Assembly: GCA_031844405.1 (NCBI GenBank)
Contig: JAUZVC010000001.1
Coordinates: 1,612,001 to 1,676,000 of the forward strand
Direction of reading: 5' to 3'
Origin: Knoellia sp031844405
GTDB lineage: Bacteria > Actinomycetota > Actinomycetes > Actinomycetales > Dermatophilaceae
DNA: 64,000 nucleotides
Shown: positions 9,051-16,210 of the stretch, piece by piece
Position numbering within the stretch: the first letter of the stretch is position 1
How the letters are laid out: every line of letters starts with the position of its first letter
Made by a program: the position numbers and the translations under genes
Notes under the pieces: model-generated
Databases searched by the model: none
What the model was told of the DNA's origin: nothing
The model's input: the letters and a program-made list of their open reading frames with translations, nothing else

Positions 9051-11273
9051 GTGTACTCGGAGTCCACCCCGCTGAGCAAGGTCCTCGGCAAGCGGGAGGC
9101 GACGAAGTTCAGGACCGCCCGCGACATCACGACCGTCGGCGACCTCCTGGGCTACTGGCCGCGTCGCTACCAGTCGCCCGAGAGCAACCTCGCCGCCGCG
9201 ACGATCGGCTCCTACATCGTCGCCGTCGCCGAGGTGAAGTCGGCGACGACCCGCACGATGAAGGCCCGCCGCGGCCGGATGCTGCAGGCCGTCATCACCG
9301 ACGGCACCAAGGACCTCGAGATCACCTTCTTCTCGGCCCACGGCCACGAGGGCAAGCTCCTGCCCGGCACGCGAGCCCTCTTCGCGGGCAAGGTGTCGTC
9401 CTTCAACAACCGGCTCCAGCTCGCCCACCCCGGCTACTCGCTCCTCAGTGACCTCGACCGCGGCGAGAGGCGCGATCTCATCCCGATCTACCGCGCCGTC
9501 GGCAACCTCCACACCTGGACGGTGACGGAGTGTGTCCGGGTGGTCCTCGACCTGCTCGACGAGACGCCCGAGGCGATCCCGGACCAGGTGCTCGACCGAC
9601 GCGACCTCATGGACCGCACGTCCGCCCTTCGCGGCATCCACACCCCGGAGTCCATGAAGGAGGTGGCCGCGGCCCGCCGGCGCATGTCCTACGAGGAGGC
9701 GTTCGTCCTCCAGGTCGCGCTCGCACAGCGCCGGGCCAGGCAGTCGCAGGAGTCCACCCTCGCCCGCGTGCCACGCCCCGGCGGGCTTCTCGACGCCTTC
9801 GACGCCCGGCTGCCCTTCGAGCTCACGGCGGGTCAGCGCGACGTCGGCGAGACCCTCGCCGCAGAGATGGCCCGGAACGTGCCGATGCACCGCCTCCTCC
9901 AGGGCGAGGTCGGCTCGGGCAAGACGGTCGTCGCGCTCCGGGCCATGCTCACCGCCGTCGACTCCGGTGGGCAGGCGGCCCTGCTCGCACCCACCGAGGT
10001 CCTCGCCGCCCAGCACCACCGTTCGATCACAGCGATGCTCGGTGAGCTCGCCGAGGGCGGCATGCTCGGCGGCAGCGAGATCGGCACGCGCGTCACCCTC
10101 CTCACCGGCAGCATGCCGACGGCGTCGCGCCGCAAGGCGCTCCTCGACATCGCCAGCGGCGACGCCGGCATCGTCATCGGGACGCACGCGCTCATCCAGG
10201 AGCACGTGAGCTTCCAGGACCTGGCGCTCGTCGTCGTCGACGAGCAGCACCGCTTCGGCGTCGAGCAGCGTGACGCCCTGCGGGGCAAGGCGACGCACCC
10301 GCCTCACGTCCTCGTCATGACCGCGACCCCGATCCCGCGCACGGTCGCGATGACGGTCTTCGGCGACATGGAGACCTCGACGCTGAGCGAGCTGCCGGCC
10401 GGCCGCGCGCCGATCACGACGCATGTCGTCCCCGAGGACCGGCCCGGCTGGCTCCAGCGGACGTGGGAGCGCGTCGCCGAGGAGGTGGCGCAGGGGCGCC
10501 AGGCCTACGTCGTGTGCCCGCGCATCGGCGACGACGACGAGCCGGACGCCGACACCGAGATCTTCGACGCGGACCCCAGCAGCGGCGTCGGCGCCGACGG
10601 GGACGACGGAGCCGACGACGGCGGTCCCGACGACGCGGCCGACGAGGCGCCGCCGCCGCGTCCGCTCGCCTCCGTGCACCGCGTCCACGCCGACCTCGTC
10701 GCCAACCCGGCGCTCGCCGGCCTGCGCGTCGAGGTCCTCCACGGCCGCCTCCCTGCCGAGGAGAAGGAGGCCGTCATGCGCGACTTCGCCGCCGGCGACA
10801 TCGACGTCCTCGTCTCGACGACCGTCATCGAGGTCGGTGTCGACGTCCCCAACGCCAGCGTCATGGTCGTCATGGACGCCGACCGCTTCGGCGTCTCCCA
10901 GCTCCACCAGCTGCGTGGTCGCGTCGGCCGTGGCGGGCTGCCGGGCCTCTGCCTGCTCGTCCACCCCGGCGTCGGCGAGGCTCCGCACGAGCGGCTCGAC
11001 GCCGTCGCGGCGACGACCGACGGCTTCGAGCTGTCCCGCATCGACCTGCGCCAGCGCCGCGAGGGCGACATCCTCGGCTCCTCGCAGCACGGTGTGCGCA
11101 GCCAGCTCCAGTTCCTCCACGTCCTCGAGGACGAGGACCTCATCGAGGCAGCCCGCGAGGACGCCCTCGAGGTCGTCAGCGAGGACGTCGACCTGTCCGC
11201 CCACCCCCGGCTCGCGGCGCTCGTCTCGGCGCGCGTCGACGCCGAGCAGGCGGCCTACCTGGAACGAGGGTGA
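9051..11273 (+). CDS. recG: ATP-dependent DNA helicase RecG
   Basis: 740-residue superfamily 2 helicase that remodels stalled forks and Holliday junctions. An N-terminal OB-fold wedge domain (about 1-190) precedes helicase motifs: Walker A GEVGSGKT, DEQHRFG (motif II), MTATPIPRT (motif III), and STTVIEVGVDVPNA with QLRGRVGRG (motifs V and VI). An Asp/Gly-rich insert of about 45 residues (near 502-545) sits between the two helicase lobes and is longer than in most RecG proteins; it is probably a disordered loop. The start is GTG 9051, 4 nt after the preceding stop. rsmD follows after 1 nt. Confidence 0.96.
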   Translation: MYSESTPLSKVLGKREATKFRTARDITTVGDLLGYWPRRYQSPESNLAAATIGSYIVAVAEVKSATTRTMKARRGRMLQAVITDGTKDLEITFFSAHGHEGKLLPGTRALFAGKVSSFNNRLQLAHPGYSLLSDLDRGERRDLIPIYRAVGNLHTWTVTECVRVVLDLLDETPEAIPDQVLDRRDLMDRTSALRGIHTPESMKEVAAARRRMSYEEAFVLQVALAQRRARQSQESTLARVPRPGGLLDAFDARLPFELTAGQRDVGETLAAEMARNVPMHRLLQGEVGSGKTVVALRAMLTAVDSGGQAALLAPTEVLAAQHHRSITAMLGELAEGGMLGGSEIGTRVTLLTGSMPTASRRKALLDIASGDAGIVIGTHALIQEHVSFQDLALVVVDEQHRFGVEQRDALRGKATHPPHVLVMTATPIPRTVAMTVFGDMETSTLSELPAGRAPITTHVVPEDRPGWLQRTWERVAEEVAQGRQAYVVCPRIGDDDEPDADTEIFDADPSSGVGADGDDGADDGGPDDAADEAPPPRPLASVHRVHADLVANPALAGLRVEVLHGRLPAEEKEAVMRDFAAGDIDVLVSTTVIEVGVDVPNASVMVVMDADRFGVSQLHQLRGRVGRGGLPGLCLLVHPGVGEAPHERLDAVAATTDGFELSRIDLRQRREGDILGSSQHGVRSQLQFLHVLEDEDLIEAAREDALEVVSEDVDLSAHPRLAALVSARVDAEQAAYLERG

Positions 11274-11274
11274 G

Positions 11275-11832
11275 ATGACGAGGATCATCGCGGGCACGGC
11301 GGGCGGCCGCGAGCTGCGGACCCCCGGTGGGCGCGGCACGCGACCGACGAGCGACCGGGTGCGTGAGGCCCTCTTCTCGGCCCTCGAGGCGCGTGACGCC
11401 CTCGCGGGCGCCCACGTCATGGACCTGTATGCCGGCTCCGGCGCCCTCGGTCTCGAGTCCGCGAGCCGCGGCGCGGCCGAGGTGACGCTCGTCGAGTCCG
11501 ACCGTGCCGCCGCGACGGTGATCCGCGACAACGCCCGTCGGCTCGGTCTCACCGTCACCGTTCTGCCGACGTCGGTCTCGTCCGCCCTCGCCGGGTCCGC
11601 TCGCCCGCTCGACCTCGTCTTCCTCGACCCGCCCTACGACCTCGCCGAGACGGCGCTCGGCGGCGACCTCGCGGCCCTCGTGACCCGAGGCTGGCTCTCC
11701 GCGGACGCCCTCGTCGTCGTCGAGCGCTCGAAGCGCTCGCCCGAGCCGACGTGGCCCGAGGGCCTCGAGCCCGAGCGTCGCAAGGCCTACGGCGAGACCG
11801 CCCTCTGGTATGCCGTCCGGTCCGGTCCCTAG
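11275..11832 (+). CDS. rsmD: 16S rRNA (guanine(966)-N(2))-methyltransferase
   Basis: 185 residues, standard RsmD length. MTRIIAGTAGGRELRTP is the conserved N-terminus; DLYAGSGALGLES is the SAM-binding motif I and FLDPPYD is the catalytic DPPY motif of N2-guanine methylases. It methylates 16S rRNA in the 30S subunit. It starts 1 nt after the recG stop in the fakA-recG-rsmD operon, a common arrangement upstream of coaD, from which it is here separated by a hemerythrin gene. Confidence 0.96.
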   Translation: MTRIIAGTAGGRELRTPGGRGTRPTSDRVREALFSALEARDALAGAHVMDLYAGSGALGLESASRGAAEVTLVESDRAAATVIRDNARRLGLTVTVLPTSVSSALAGSARPLDLVFLDPPYDLAETALGGDLAALVTRGWLSADALVVVERSKRSPEPTWPEGLEPERRKAYGETALWYAVRSGP

Positions 11833-11869
11833 CACCCCGAAAGCCCCGCTGATCAGCCAAGATTGCGGC

Positions 11870-12502
11870 ATGACCGACTACGAGATCCCCCGTCCGACCA
11901 GCGGTGACGTCCTCGACCTCATCCTGGCCGACCACCGTCAGTTCGAGGACCTCATTCGCGAGGCCCGCCGCAACGACTCCGACCGCGCCGCCGCCCGCGA
12001 GGCCCTCGCCGAGCTCATCGTGGCCCACGGCGAGGCCGAGGAGGAGAAGGTCTATCCGACGCTGCGTCGCAAGGGTGCCATCGGCGAGCACGAGAAGGAG
12101 CACGGCGAGGAGGAGCACGCGGAGATCAACGAGGCGCTCGTCGCCTTCCTCGAGGCCAAGGGCACCGACACCGAGAAGTACGACACCGCGCTCGAGGAGC
12201 TCGCCACCGTCCTCAACCACCACGCCAACGAGGAGGAGCAGACGATCCTCAACCCCGCGCGCGAGGAGGTCTCGATCGACGCGCGCGAGGAGCTCGGCGT
12301 CGCCTGGGCGACTCGCCGCAACGAGCTGCTCGAGCAGGGCTGCGCGAGCCTCGAGCAGGTCCAGGCGCTCGTCTCCCGAGCCGAGAAGGAGGGCGTCCTC
12401 GCCTCTCCCGAGGCGCGCGAGGAGGCCGACGAGATCAAGGAGGAGGCCAAGGAGAAGGCCAAGGAGGTCGAGGAGGCCTCCAAGGAGGAGGCGCAGGGCT
12501 GA
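11870..12502 (+). CDS. Hemerythrin HHE cation-binding domain protein
   Basis: 210 residues. The N-terminal four-helix domain carries the iron-ligand pattern: H22 in ADHRQFED, H53 with E57 in AHGEAEEEK, the HEKEHGEEEH segment and LNHHANEEE. Such domains bind a di-iron centre and sense or scavenge oxygen, NO or peroxide. After about residue 150 the protein becomes a highly charged Lys/Glu helix with no recognisable function. It is inserted between rsmD and coaD, which are adjacent or nearly so in many relatives, so looks like an accessory gene. A perfect terminator hairpin follows. Confidence 0.85.
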   Translation: MTDYEIPRPTSGDVLDLILADHRQFEDLIREARRNDSDRAAAREALAELIVAHGEAEEEKVYPTLRRKGAIGEHEKEHGEEEHAEINEALVAFLEAKGTDTEKYDTALEELATVLNHHANEEEQTILNPAREEVSIDAREELGVAWATRRNELLEQGCASLEQVQALVSRAEKEGVLASPEAREEADEIKEEAKEKAKEVEEASKEEAQG

Positions 12503-12532
12503 GACCCTCCTCGCCTCCCGACACACCCTGAC

Positions 12533-12563
12533 GGCCCCGGGCGCGCGCCGAGCGCCCGGGGCC
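12533..12563 (+). terminator. Hairpin terminator after the hemerythrin gene
   Basis: A perfect 12-bp all-GC stem (12533-12544 with 12552-12563) with a 7-nt loop, 30 bp past the stop codon and 13 bp before the coaD -10 box. It separates the fakA-recG-rsmD-hemerythrin unit from coaD. Confidence 0.8.
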
Positions 12564-12575
12564 CTCCCCTGTCAG

Positions 12576-12581
12576 TAGGGT
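12576..12581 (+). promoter_or_regulatory. -10 box of coaD
   Basis: TAGGGT ends 7 nt before GTG 12589. It supports that start over the upstream in-frame GTG 12580, which lies inside the box. Confidence 0.55.
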
Positions 12582-12588
12582 GACGCGC

Positions 12589-13089
12589 GTGAGCGCAACG
12601 AGGCGGGCCGTCTGTCCGGGGTCGTTCGACCCGATCACGATGGGGCACGTCGACGTGCTCGTGCGCGCGGCGGCGCTCTACGACGAGGTCGTCGTCGCCG
12701 TGCTGCACAACCCCGCCAAGAGCGGCACGTTCACGGTCGAGGAGCGGATCGGCTTCATCGAGAGCTCGCTGCCCGAGTCGGTCGCGGCGCACGTGCGGGT
12801 CGAGGCGTTCGCCGGCCGGCTGCTCGTCGACGTCTGCCGCGACGTCGGCGCGGACGTCATCGTCAAGGGGCTGCGCGGCGGGACCGACTTCGCCTACGAG
12901 CTGCCCATGGCGCTCATGAACCGACACCTCACCGGCGTCGAGACGGTCTTCCTCCCCGGGGCGCCCGAGTTCGAGCACGTGTCGAGCTCGCTCGTCAAGG
13001 AGGTCGCCCGCTTCGGCGGGGACGTCGCCGGGCTCGTCCCGGACCAGGTCCTCGGCGCCCTCAAGGAGAAGTTCCCTCCTGGCGCCTGA
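12589..13089 (+). CDS. coaD: Phosphopantetheine adenylyltransferase
   Basis: 166 residues. CPGSFDPITMGHVD holds the nucleotidyltransferase (T/H)xGH motif; KGLRGGTDFAYELPMA and HVSSSLVKEVARFGGDV are CoaD-specific. It adenylylates 4'-phosphopantetheine in the penultimate step of coenzyme A synthesis. GTG 12589 is chosen because a TAGGGT -10 lies 7 nt upstream; GTG 12580 would add three residues. About 250 bp separate it from the DUF177 gene. Confidence 0.96.
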   Translation: MSATRRAVCPGSFDPITMGHVDVLVRAAALYDEVVVAVLHNPAKSGTFTVEERIGFIESSLPESVAAHVRVEAFAGRLLVDVCRDVGADVIVKGLRGGTDFAYELPMALMNRHLTGVETVFLPGAPEFEHVSSSLVKEVARFGGDVAGLVPDQVLGALKEKFPPGA

Positions 13090-13339
13090 CGGTGCTCGGG
13101 TGGGCCGCCGGCACACGACAGCGTCCGTAGGGGTGGTCGAGAAGGTGACCACGGCCGCGGACGGGGGCGGACGGCATACGGCAGCGACTGCAAGAATGGC
13201 CGGGAAGGTGACCCTCGTTCGCGGCGCAGGGAAGGGGCGACCGACCGCATTTGGGCAGGCGGCGCACCTCCGGTACCTTTGATCTTCGGTCTGCGTCAGC
13301 CGTGACGACCGACCGAACCACCGACCAAGGCAAAGGGCA
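13090..13339. other. Intergenic region between coaD and the DUF177 gene
   Basis: 250 bp without a convincing ORF. It contains a weak imperfect inverted repeat (13123-13158), one octamer copy at 13172-13179, and a TACCTT candidate -10 at 13274-13279, about 60 nt ahead of ATG 13340. It probably carries the coaD terminator and the promoter of the DUF177-rpmF-rnc-mutM operon. Confidence 0.4.
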
Positions 13340-13921
13340 ATGAACCGTCTCGATCCTCGGTCTCCGATGGTGCTCGACACCAAGGAGGTCGGCCGGCGAC
13401 CCGGCTCGATGGCGGAGCTTGTCCGCGAGGTCGGCGCGCCAGCCGACTTCGGCACGGAGGTGCTGCGCGTCGCCGAGGGGGACACCCTCGACATCGACGT
13501 GCGGCTCGAGTCCGTCGTCGAAGGAGTCCTGGTCACCGGTTCGGTCCGAGGCACGGCGACCGGCGCCTGCGTGCGGTGCCTGGACCCGGTGAGCCACGAC
13601 GTGGACGCCAGGTTCCAGGAGCTGTTCGCCTACGCCGATCGCAACGCCCACCACCAGGAGGTGGGCGACGAGGACGCAGCCGAGGAGTACCTCATCGAGG
13701 ACGGTCTCATCGACCTCGAGCCGGTGCTCCGGGACGCGGTGGTGCCAGCACTGCCGTTCCAGCCCGTGTGTCGTCCGGACTGCCCGGGGTTGTGTTCCGA
13801 GTGTGGGATGCGCCTCGTGGAGGACCCGGACCACGCACATGACGTGATCGACCCCAGGTGGGCGGCTCTCACGGACCTCGCGTCCGAGCCGACCACGACG
13901 CAGACTTCAGATAGGAATTGA
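13340..13921 (+). CDS. DUF177 (YceD family) protein
   Basis: 193 residues. The typical DUF177 C-terminal cysteine cluster is present: CVRC, then CRPDCPGLCSECG, likely a zinc site. YceD proteins are linked to 23S rRNA accumulation and nearly always precede rpmF; here the rpmF ATG follows 1 nt after the stop. The exact molecular role is not settled. It probably heads the operon with rpmF, rnc and mutM. Confidence 0.9.
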   Translation: MNRLDPRSPMVLDTKEVGRRPGSMAELVREVGAPADFGTEVLRVAEGDTLDIDVRLESVVEGVLVTGSVRGTATGACVRCLDPVSHDVDARFQELFAYADRNAHHQEVGDEDAAEEYLIEDGLIDLEPVLRDAVVPALPFQPVCRPDCPGLCSECGMRLVEDPDHAHDVIDPRWAALTDLASEPTTTQTSDRN

Positions 13922-13922
13922 C

Positions 13923-14117
13923 ATGGCCGTTCCGAAGCGGAAGATGTCGCGCTCCAACACCCGCTCGCGCCGTGCCAACTGGAAGGCGACGCCGGTCACC
14001 CTGACCACGTGCCCGCAGTGCAAGGCCCCGATGCAGCCGCACGTGGCGTGCCCGTCGTGCGGCAGCTACAACGGCCGCCAGTACGGCGTGGCCGAGCGCA
14101 CCGAGCACCAGGGCTGA
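13923..14117 (+). CDS. rpmF: 50S ribosomal protein L32
   Basis: 64 residues beginning MAVPKRKMSRSNTRSRRANW, a canonical bL32. CPQC and CPSC form a zinc ribbon, so this is the zinc-requiring form. It is translationally close to DUF177 (1-nt gap), with rnc starting 10 nt downstream. Confidence 0.97.
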   Translation: MAVPKRKMSRSNTRSRRANWKATPVTLTTCPQCKAPMQPHVACPSCGSYNGRQYGVAERTEHQG

Positions 14118-14127
14118 GCCCACCCTC

Positions 14128-14901
14128 ATGGGGAGGGGCTCGCAGGGCCCTGCGGCCCTGACGCCGCGGCGCCCCGTCGGTGAGCTCCACCAGCACCTCC
14201 TTGAGGTGACCGGTGGGGACATCGACGAGGCGCTGCTCGGTCGTGCCCTCACCCACCGCTCCTACGCCTACGAGGCCGGTGGCGTCCCGCACAACGAGCG
14301 CCTCGAGTTCCTCGGGGACTCCGTGCTCGGGCTCGTCGTCACCGACACCCTCTACACGACGCACCCGGACCTCACCGAGGGCCAGCTCGCGAAGCTGCGG
14401 GCTGCGGTCGTCAACATGAAGGCCCTGGCCGCGGTCGGCCGCACCCTCGGGCTCGGCGACTACCTCCTGCTCGGACGGGGCGAGGAGTCGACCGGTGGAC
14501 GCGACAAGGACTCGATCCTCGCCGACACCGTCGAGGCCGTCATCGGCGCGACCTACTCCAGCGCCGGCATGGCCGCCGCGAGCGAGCTCGTCCACCACCT
14601 GCTCGACCCGCTCATGGCGCGGTCGGCGACCCTGGGTGCGGGTCTGGACTGGAAGACGAGCCTCCAGGAGATCTGCGCCCTGCACTCCGCCGGCCCCGTC
14701 GAGTACGTCGTCGAGGAGGAGGGCCCCGAGCACTCCAAGACCTTCACCGCTCAGGTCCTCGTCGACGGCGTCGTCCACGGCACCGGCAGCGGCCGGACCA
14801 AGAAGGATGCCGAGCAGGAGGCCGCTGCCACCGCGTGGCAGACCCTGCGCGACCGGCACGGCGACGGTCTCTCCACCGCCCCGCTGCCCGACCTCTCCTG
14901 A
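14128..14901 (+). CDS. rnc: Ribonuclease III
   Basis: 257 residues. The RNase III signature NERLEFLGDSVLGLVV is near residue 54, with downstream acidic residues of the second metal site in DTVEAVIGA. A double-stranded RNA-binding domain occupies roughly 175-245 (KTSLQEICA through KKDAEQEAAATAW). It processes rRNA precursors and structured mRNAs. It sits between rpmF and mutM, as in most actinobacteria. The short N-terminal tail before HQHLLEVTGG is not conserved, so an internal start is possible. Confidence 0.95.
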   Translation: MGRGSQGPAALTPRRPVGELHQHLLEVTGGDIDEALLGRALTHRSYAYEAGGVPHNERLEFLGDSVLGLVVTDTLYTTHPDLTEGQLAKLRAAVVNMKALAAVGRTLGLGDYLLLGRGEESTGGRDKDSILADTVEAVIGATYSSAGMAAASELVHHLLDPLMARSATLGAGLDWKTSLQEICALHSAGPVEYVVEEEGPEHSKTFTAQVLVDGVVHGTGSGRTKKDAEQEAAATAWQTLRDRHGDGLSTAPLPDLS

Positions 14902-14918
14902 CCACCGGCTGACCGCAC

Positions 14919-15812
14919 GTGCCCGAGCTGCCCGAGGTCGAGGTCGTCCGTCGCGGTCTCGCCGTTCACGTCGTCGGCCGCCGCATCACCGCGGCCTCCT
15001 TCACCGGAGCCCGCGTCGCCCGCCGGCACGTGCCCGGCCCCGATGACCTCGCGGGCCGCATCGCGGGCTCGACCGTCGTCGAGGCGCGCCGTCGTGGCAA
15101 GTACCTCTGGCTCGTCCTCGCGCCCGGCGGTGACGGTGTGCCGGAGCCGCCGATGGGCCTCATCGCCCACCTCGGGATGAGCGGCCAGCTGCTCGTCGAG
15201 GCCTCCGACGCCCCGGACGAGAAGCATCTGCACGCGCGCTTCACCTTCGCCGACGGCGACCCCGAGCTGCGCTTCGTCGACCAGCGCACCTTCGGCGGGT
15301 TCGCGCTCGACGACCTCGGCGACGACGGTGTGCCGCACCAGATCCGGCACATCGCACCCGACCCCTTCGAGCCGGCCTACGACCAGGCCGGCGTGGTCCG
15401 GCGCATCAAGGCGAGCGACAGCGCCGTCAAGCGGATGCTCCTGCACCAGGGTGTCGTGTCGGGCATCGGCAACATCTATGCCGACGAGGCCCTGTGGCGG
15501 GCGCAGGTCCACGGCGAGCGCCCCGGCAGCAGCCTCACCAAGCCCGCGATCTCACGCATCCTCGACCACGCCCGCGACGTCATGGCCGCGGCCCTGCTCG
15601 AGGGAGGGACGAGCTTCGACGCGCTCTACGTCAACGTCAACGGCGCGTCCGGCTACTTCGACCGCTCGCTGCACGCCTACGGCCAGGAGGGCGAGCCGTG
15701 CGACCGCTGCGGCACCCCGATCCGGCGCGAGCAGTTCATGAACCGGTCGTCGTTCAGCTGCCCTCGGTGCCAGCCGCGTCCACGTGGTTCTCGGACCAGG
15801 ACAGGGCGATGA
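14919..15812 (+). CDS. mutM: Formamidopyrimidine-DNA glycosylase
   Basis: 297 residues. MPELPEVEVVRRGL gives the catalytic Pro2/Glu3, IAHLGMSGQLL follows, and the C-terminal zinc finger is CDRC with CPRC. It excises 8-oxoguanine and formamidopyrimidines and nicks the abasic site. Start is GTG 14919. The last ~60 nt overlap, in antisense, the 3' end of the frameshifted DUF1801 gene; the residues after the zinc finger are a short basic tail. Confidence 0.96.
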   Translation: MPELPEVEVVRRGLAVHVVGRRITAASFTGARVARRHVPGPDDLAGRIAGSTVVEARRRGKYLWLVLAPGGDGVPEPPMGLIAHLGMSGQLLVEASDAPDEKHLHARFTFADGDPELRFVDQRTFGGFALDDLGDDGVPHQIRHIAPDPFEPAYDQAGVVRRIKASDSAVKRMLLHQGVVSGIGNIYADEALWRAQVHGERPGSSLTKPAISRILDHARDVMAAALLEGGTSFDALYVNVNGASGYFDRSLHAYGQEGEPCDRCGTPIRREQFMNRSSFSCPRCQPRPRGSRTRTGR

Positions 15813-16210
15813 GCTCGCGCAGGACCCCCTCGTCGACGTCCGCGAGCCGCTTGACGTAGAGGCAGCCCTTGCCGGTCGTGTGCGGGCCGAGCCGCTCGAG
15901 CACGTCCGCATGGGAGCCGTAGGCGGTGAGGCCGTAGAACGTGAGCGCGGCCTTGCGCGCAGCGAGCCCGACGGCGAACCACTCCCGCTGCTTGCCGTCG
16001 GCGGTCGTGTAGGGCTGGCGGCCGAACCCGACCATCGAGCTTGCCCCACAGCACCGGCTCGGCGCCCGTCACCTCGCGCATGAGGTCGAGGACGACGAGG
16101 GCGTCGTCGCGCCGGGCCGCGGGCTCGATACTGCGCAGGTGCTCCTCGACGTCGTCGGCGACGGGGCGCGTCACGCGGTCGCCGTGGTCGGGTGGGGGAG
16201 CGGTCGTCAT
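15754..16210 (-). pseudogene. DUF1801 domain protein, frameshifted
   Basis: Two reading frames together make one DUF1801 (YdhG-like) protein of about 150 residues. The first, from ATG 16210, reads through VADDVEEHL and VTGAEPVLWGK. The family continuation MVGFGRQPYTTADGK lies in a shifted frame down to the stop at 15754. Removing one base near 16036-16043 would join WGK directly to SMVGFG, the conserved junction. The total of 457 nt is one more than a multiple of three, which agrees with a single-base insertion or a sequencing error. The 5' end overlaps the acyltransferase stop (ATGA) and the 3' end overlaps mutM by 59 bp. Function of the family is unknown. Confidence 0.75.

Noticed and set aside
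8904..11558. Long minus-strand open frame opposite recG and rsmD
   Set aside because: It is an antisense shadow of clearly recognisable RecG and RsmD; the product shows no domain.
12580..12588. Earlier GTG start for coaD
   Set aside because: The codon lies within the TAGGGT -10 box, whereas GTG 12589 is at the expected transcript start.
16036..16043. Programmed frameshifting in the DUF1801 gene
   Set aside because: There is no slippery heptamer or downstream stimulatory structure; a one-base insertion or sequencing error explains it.
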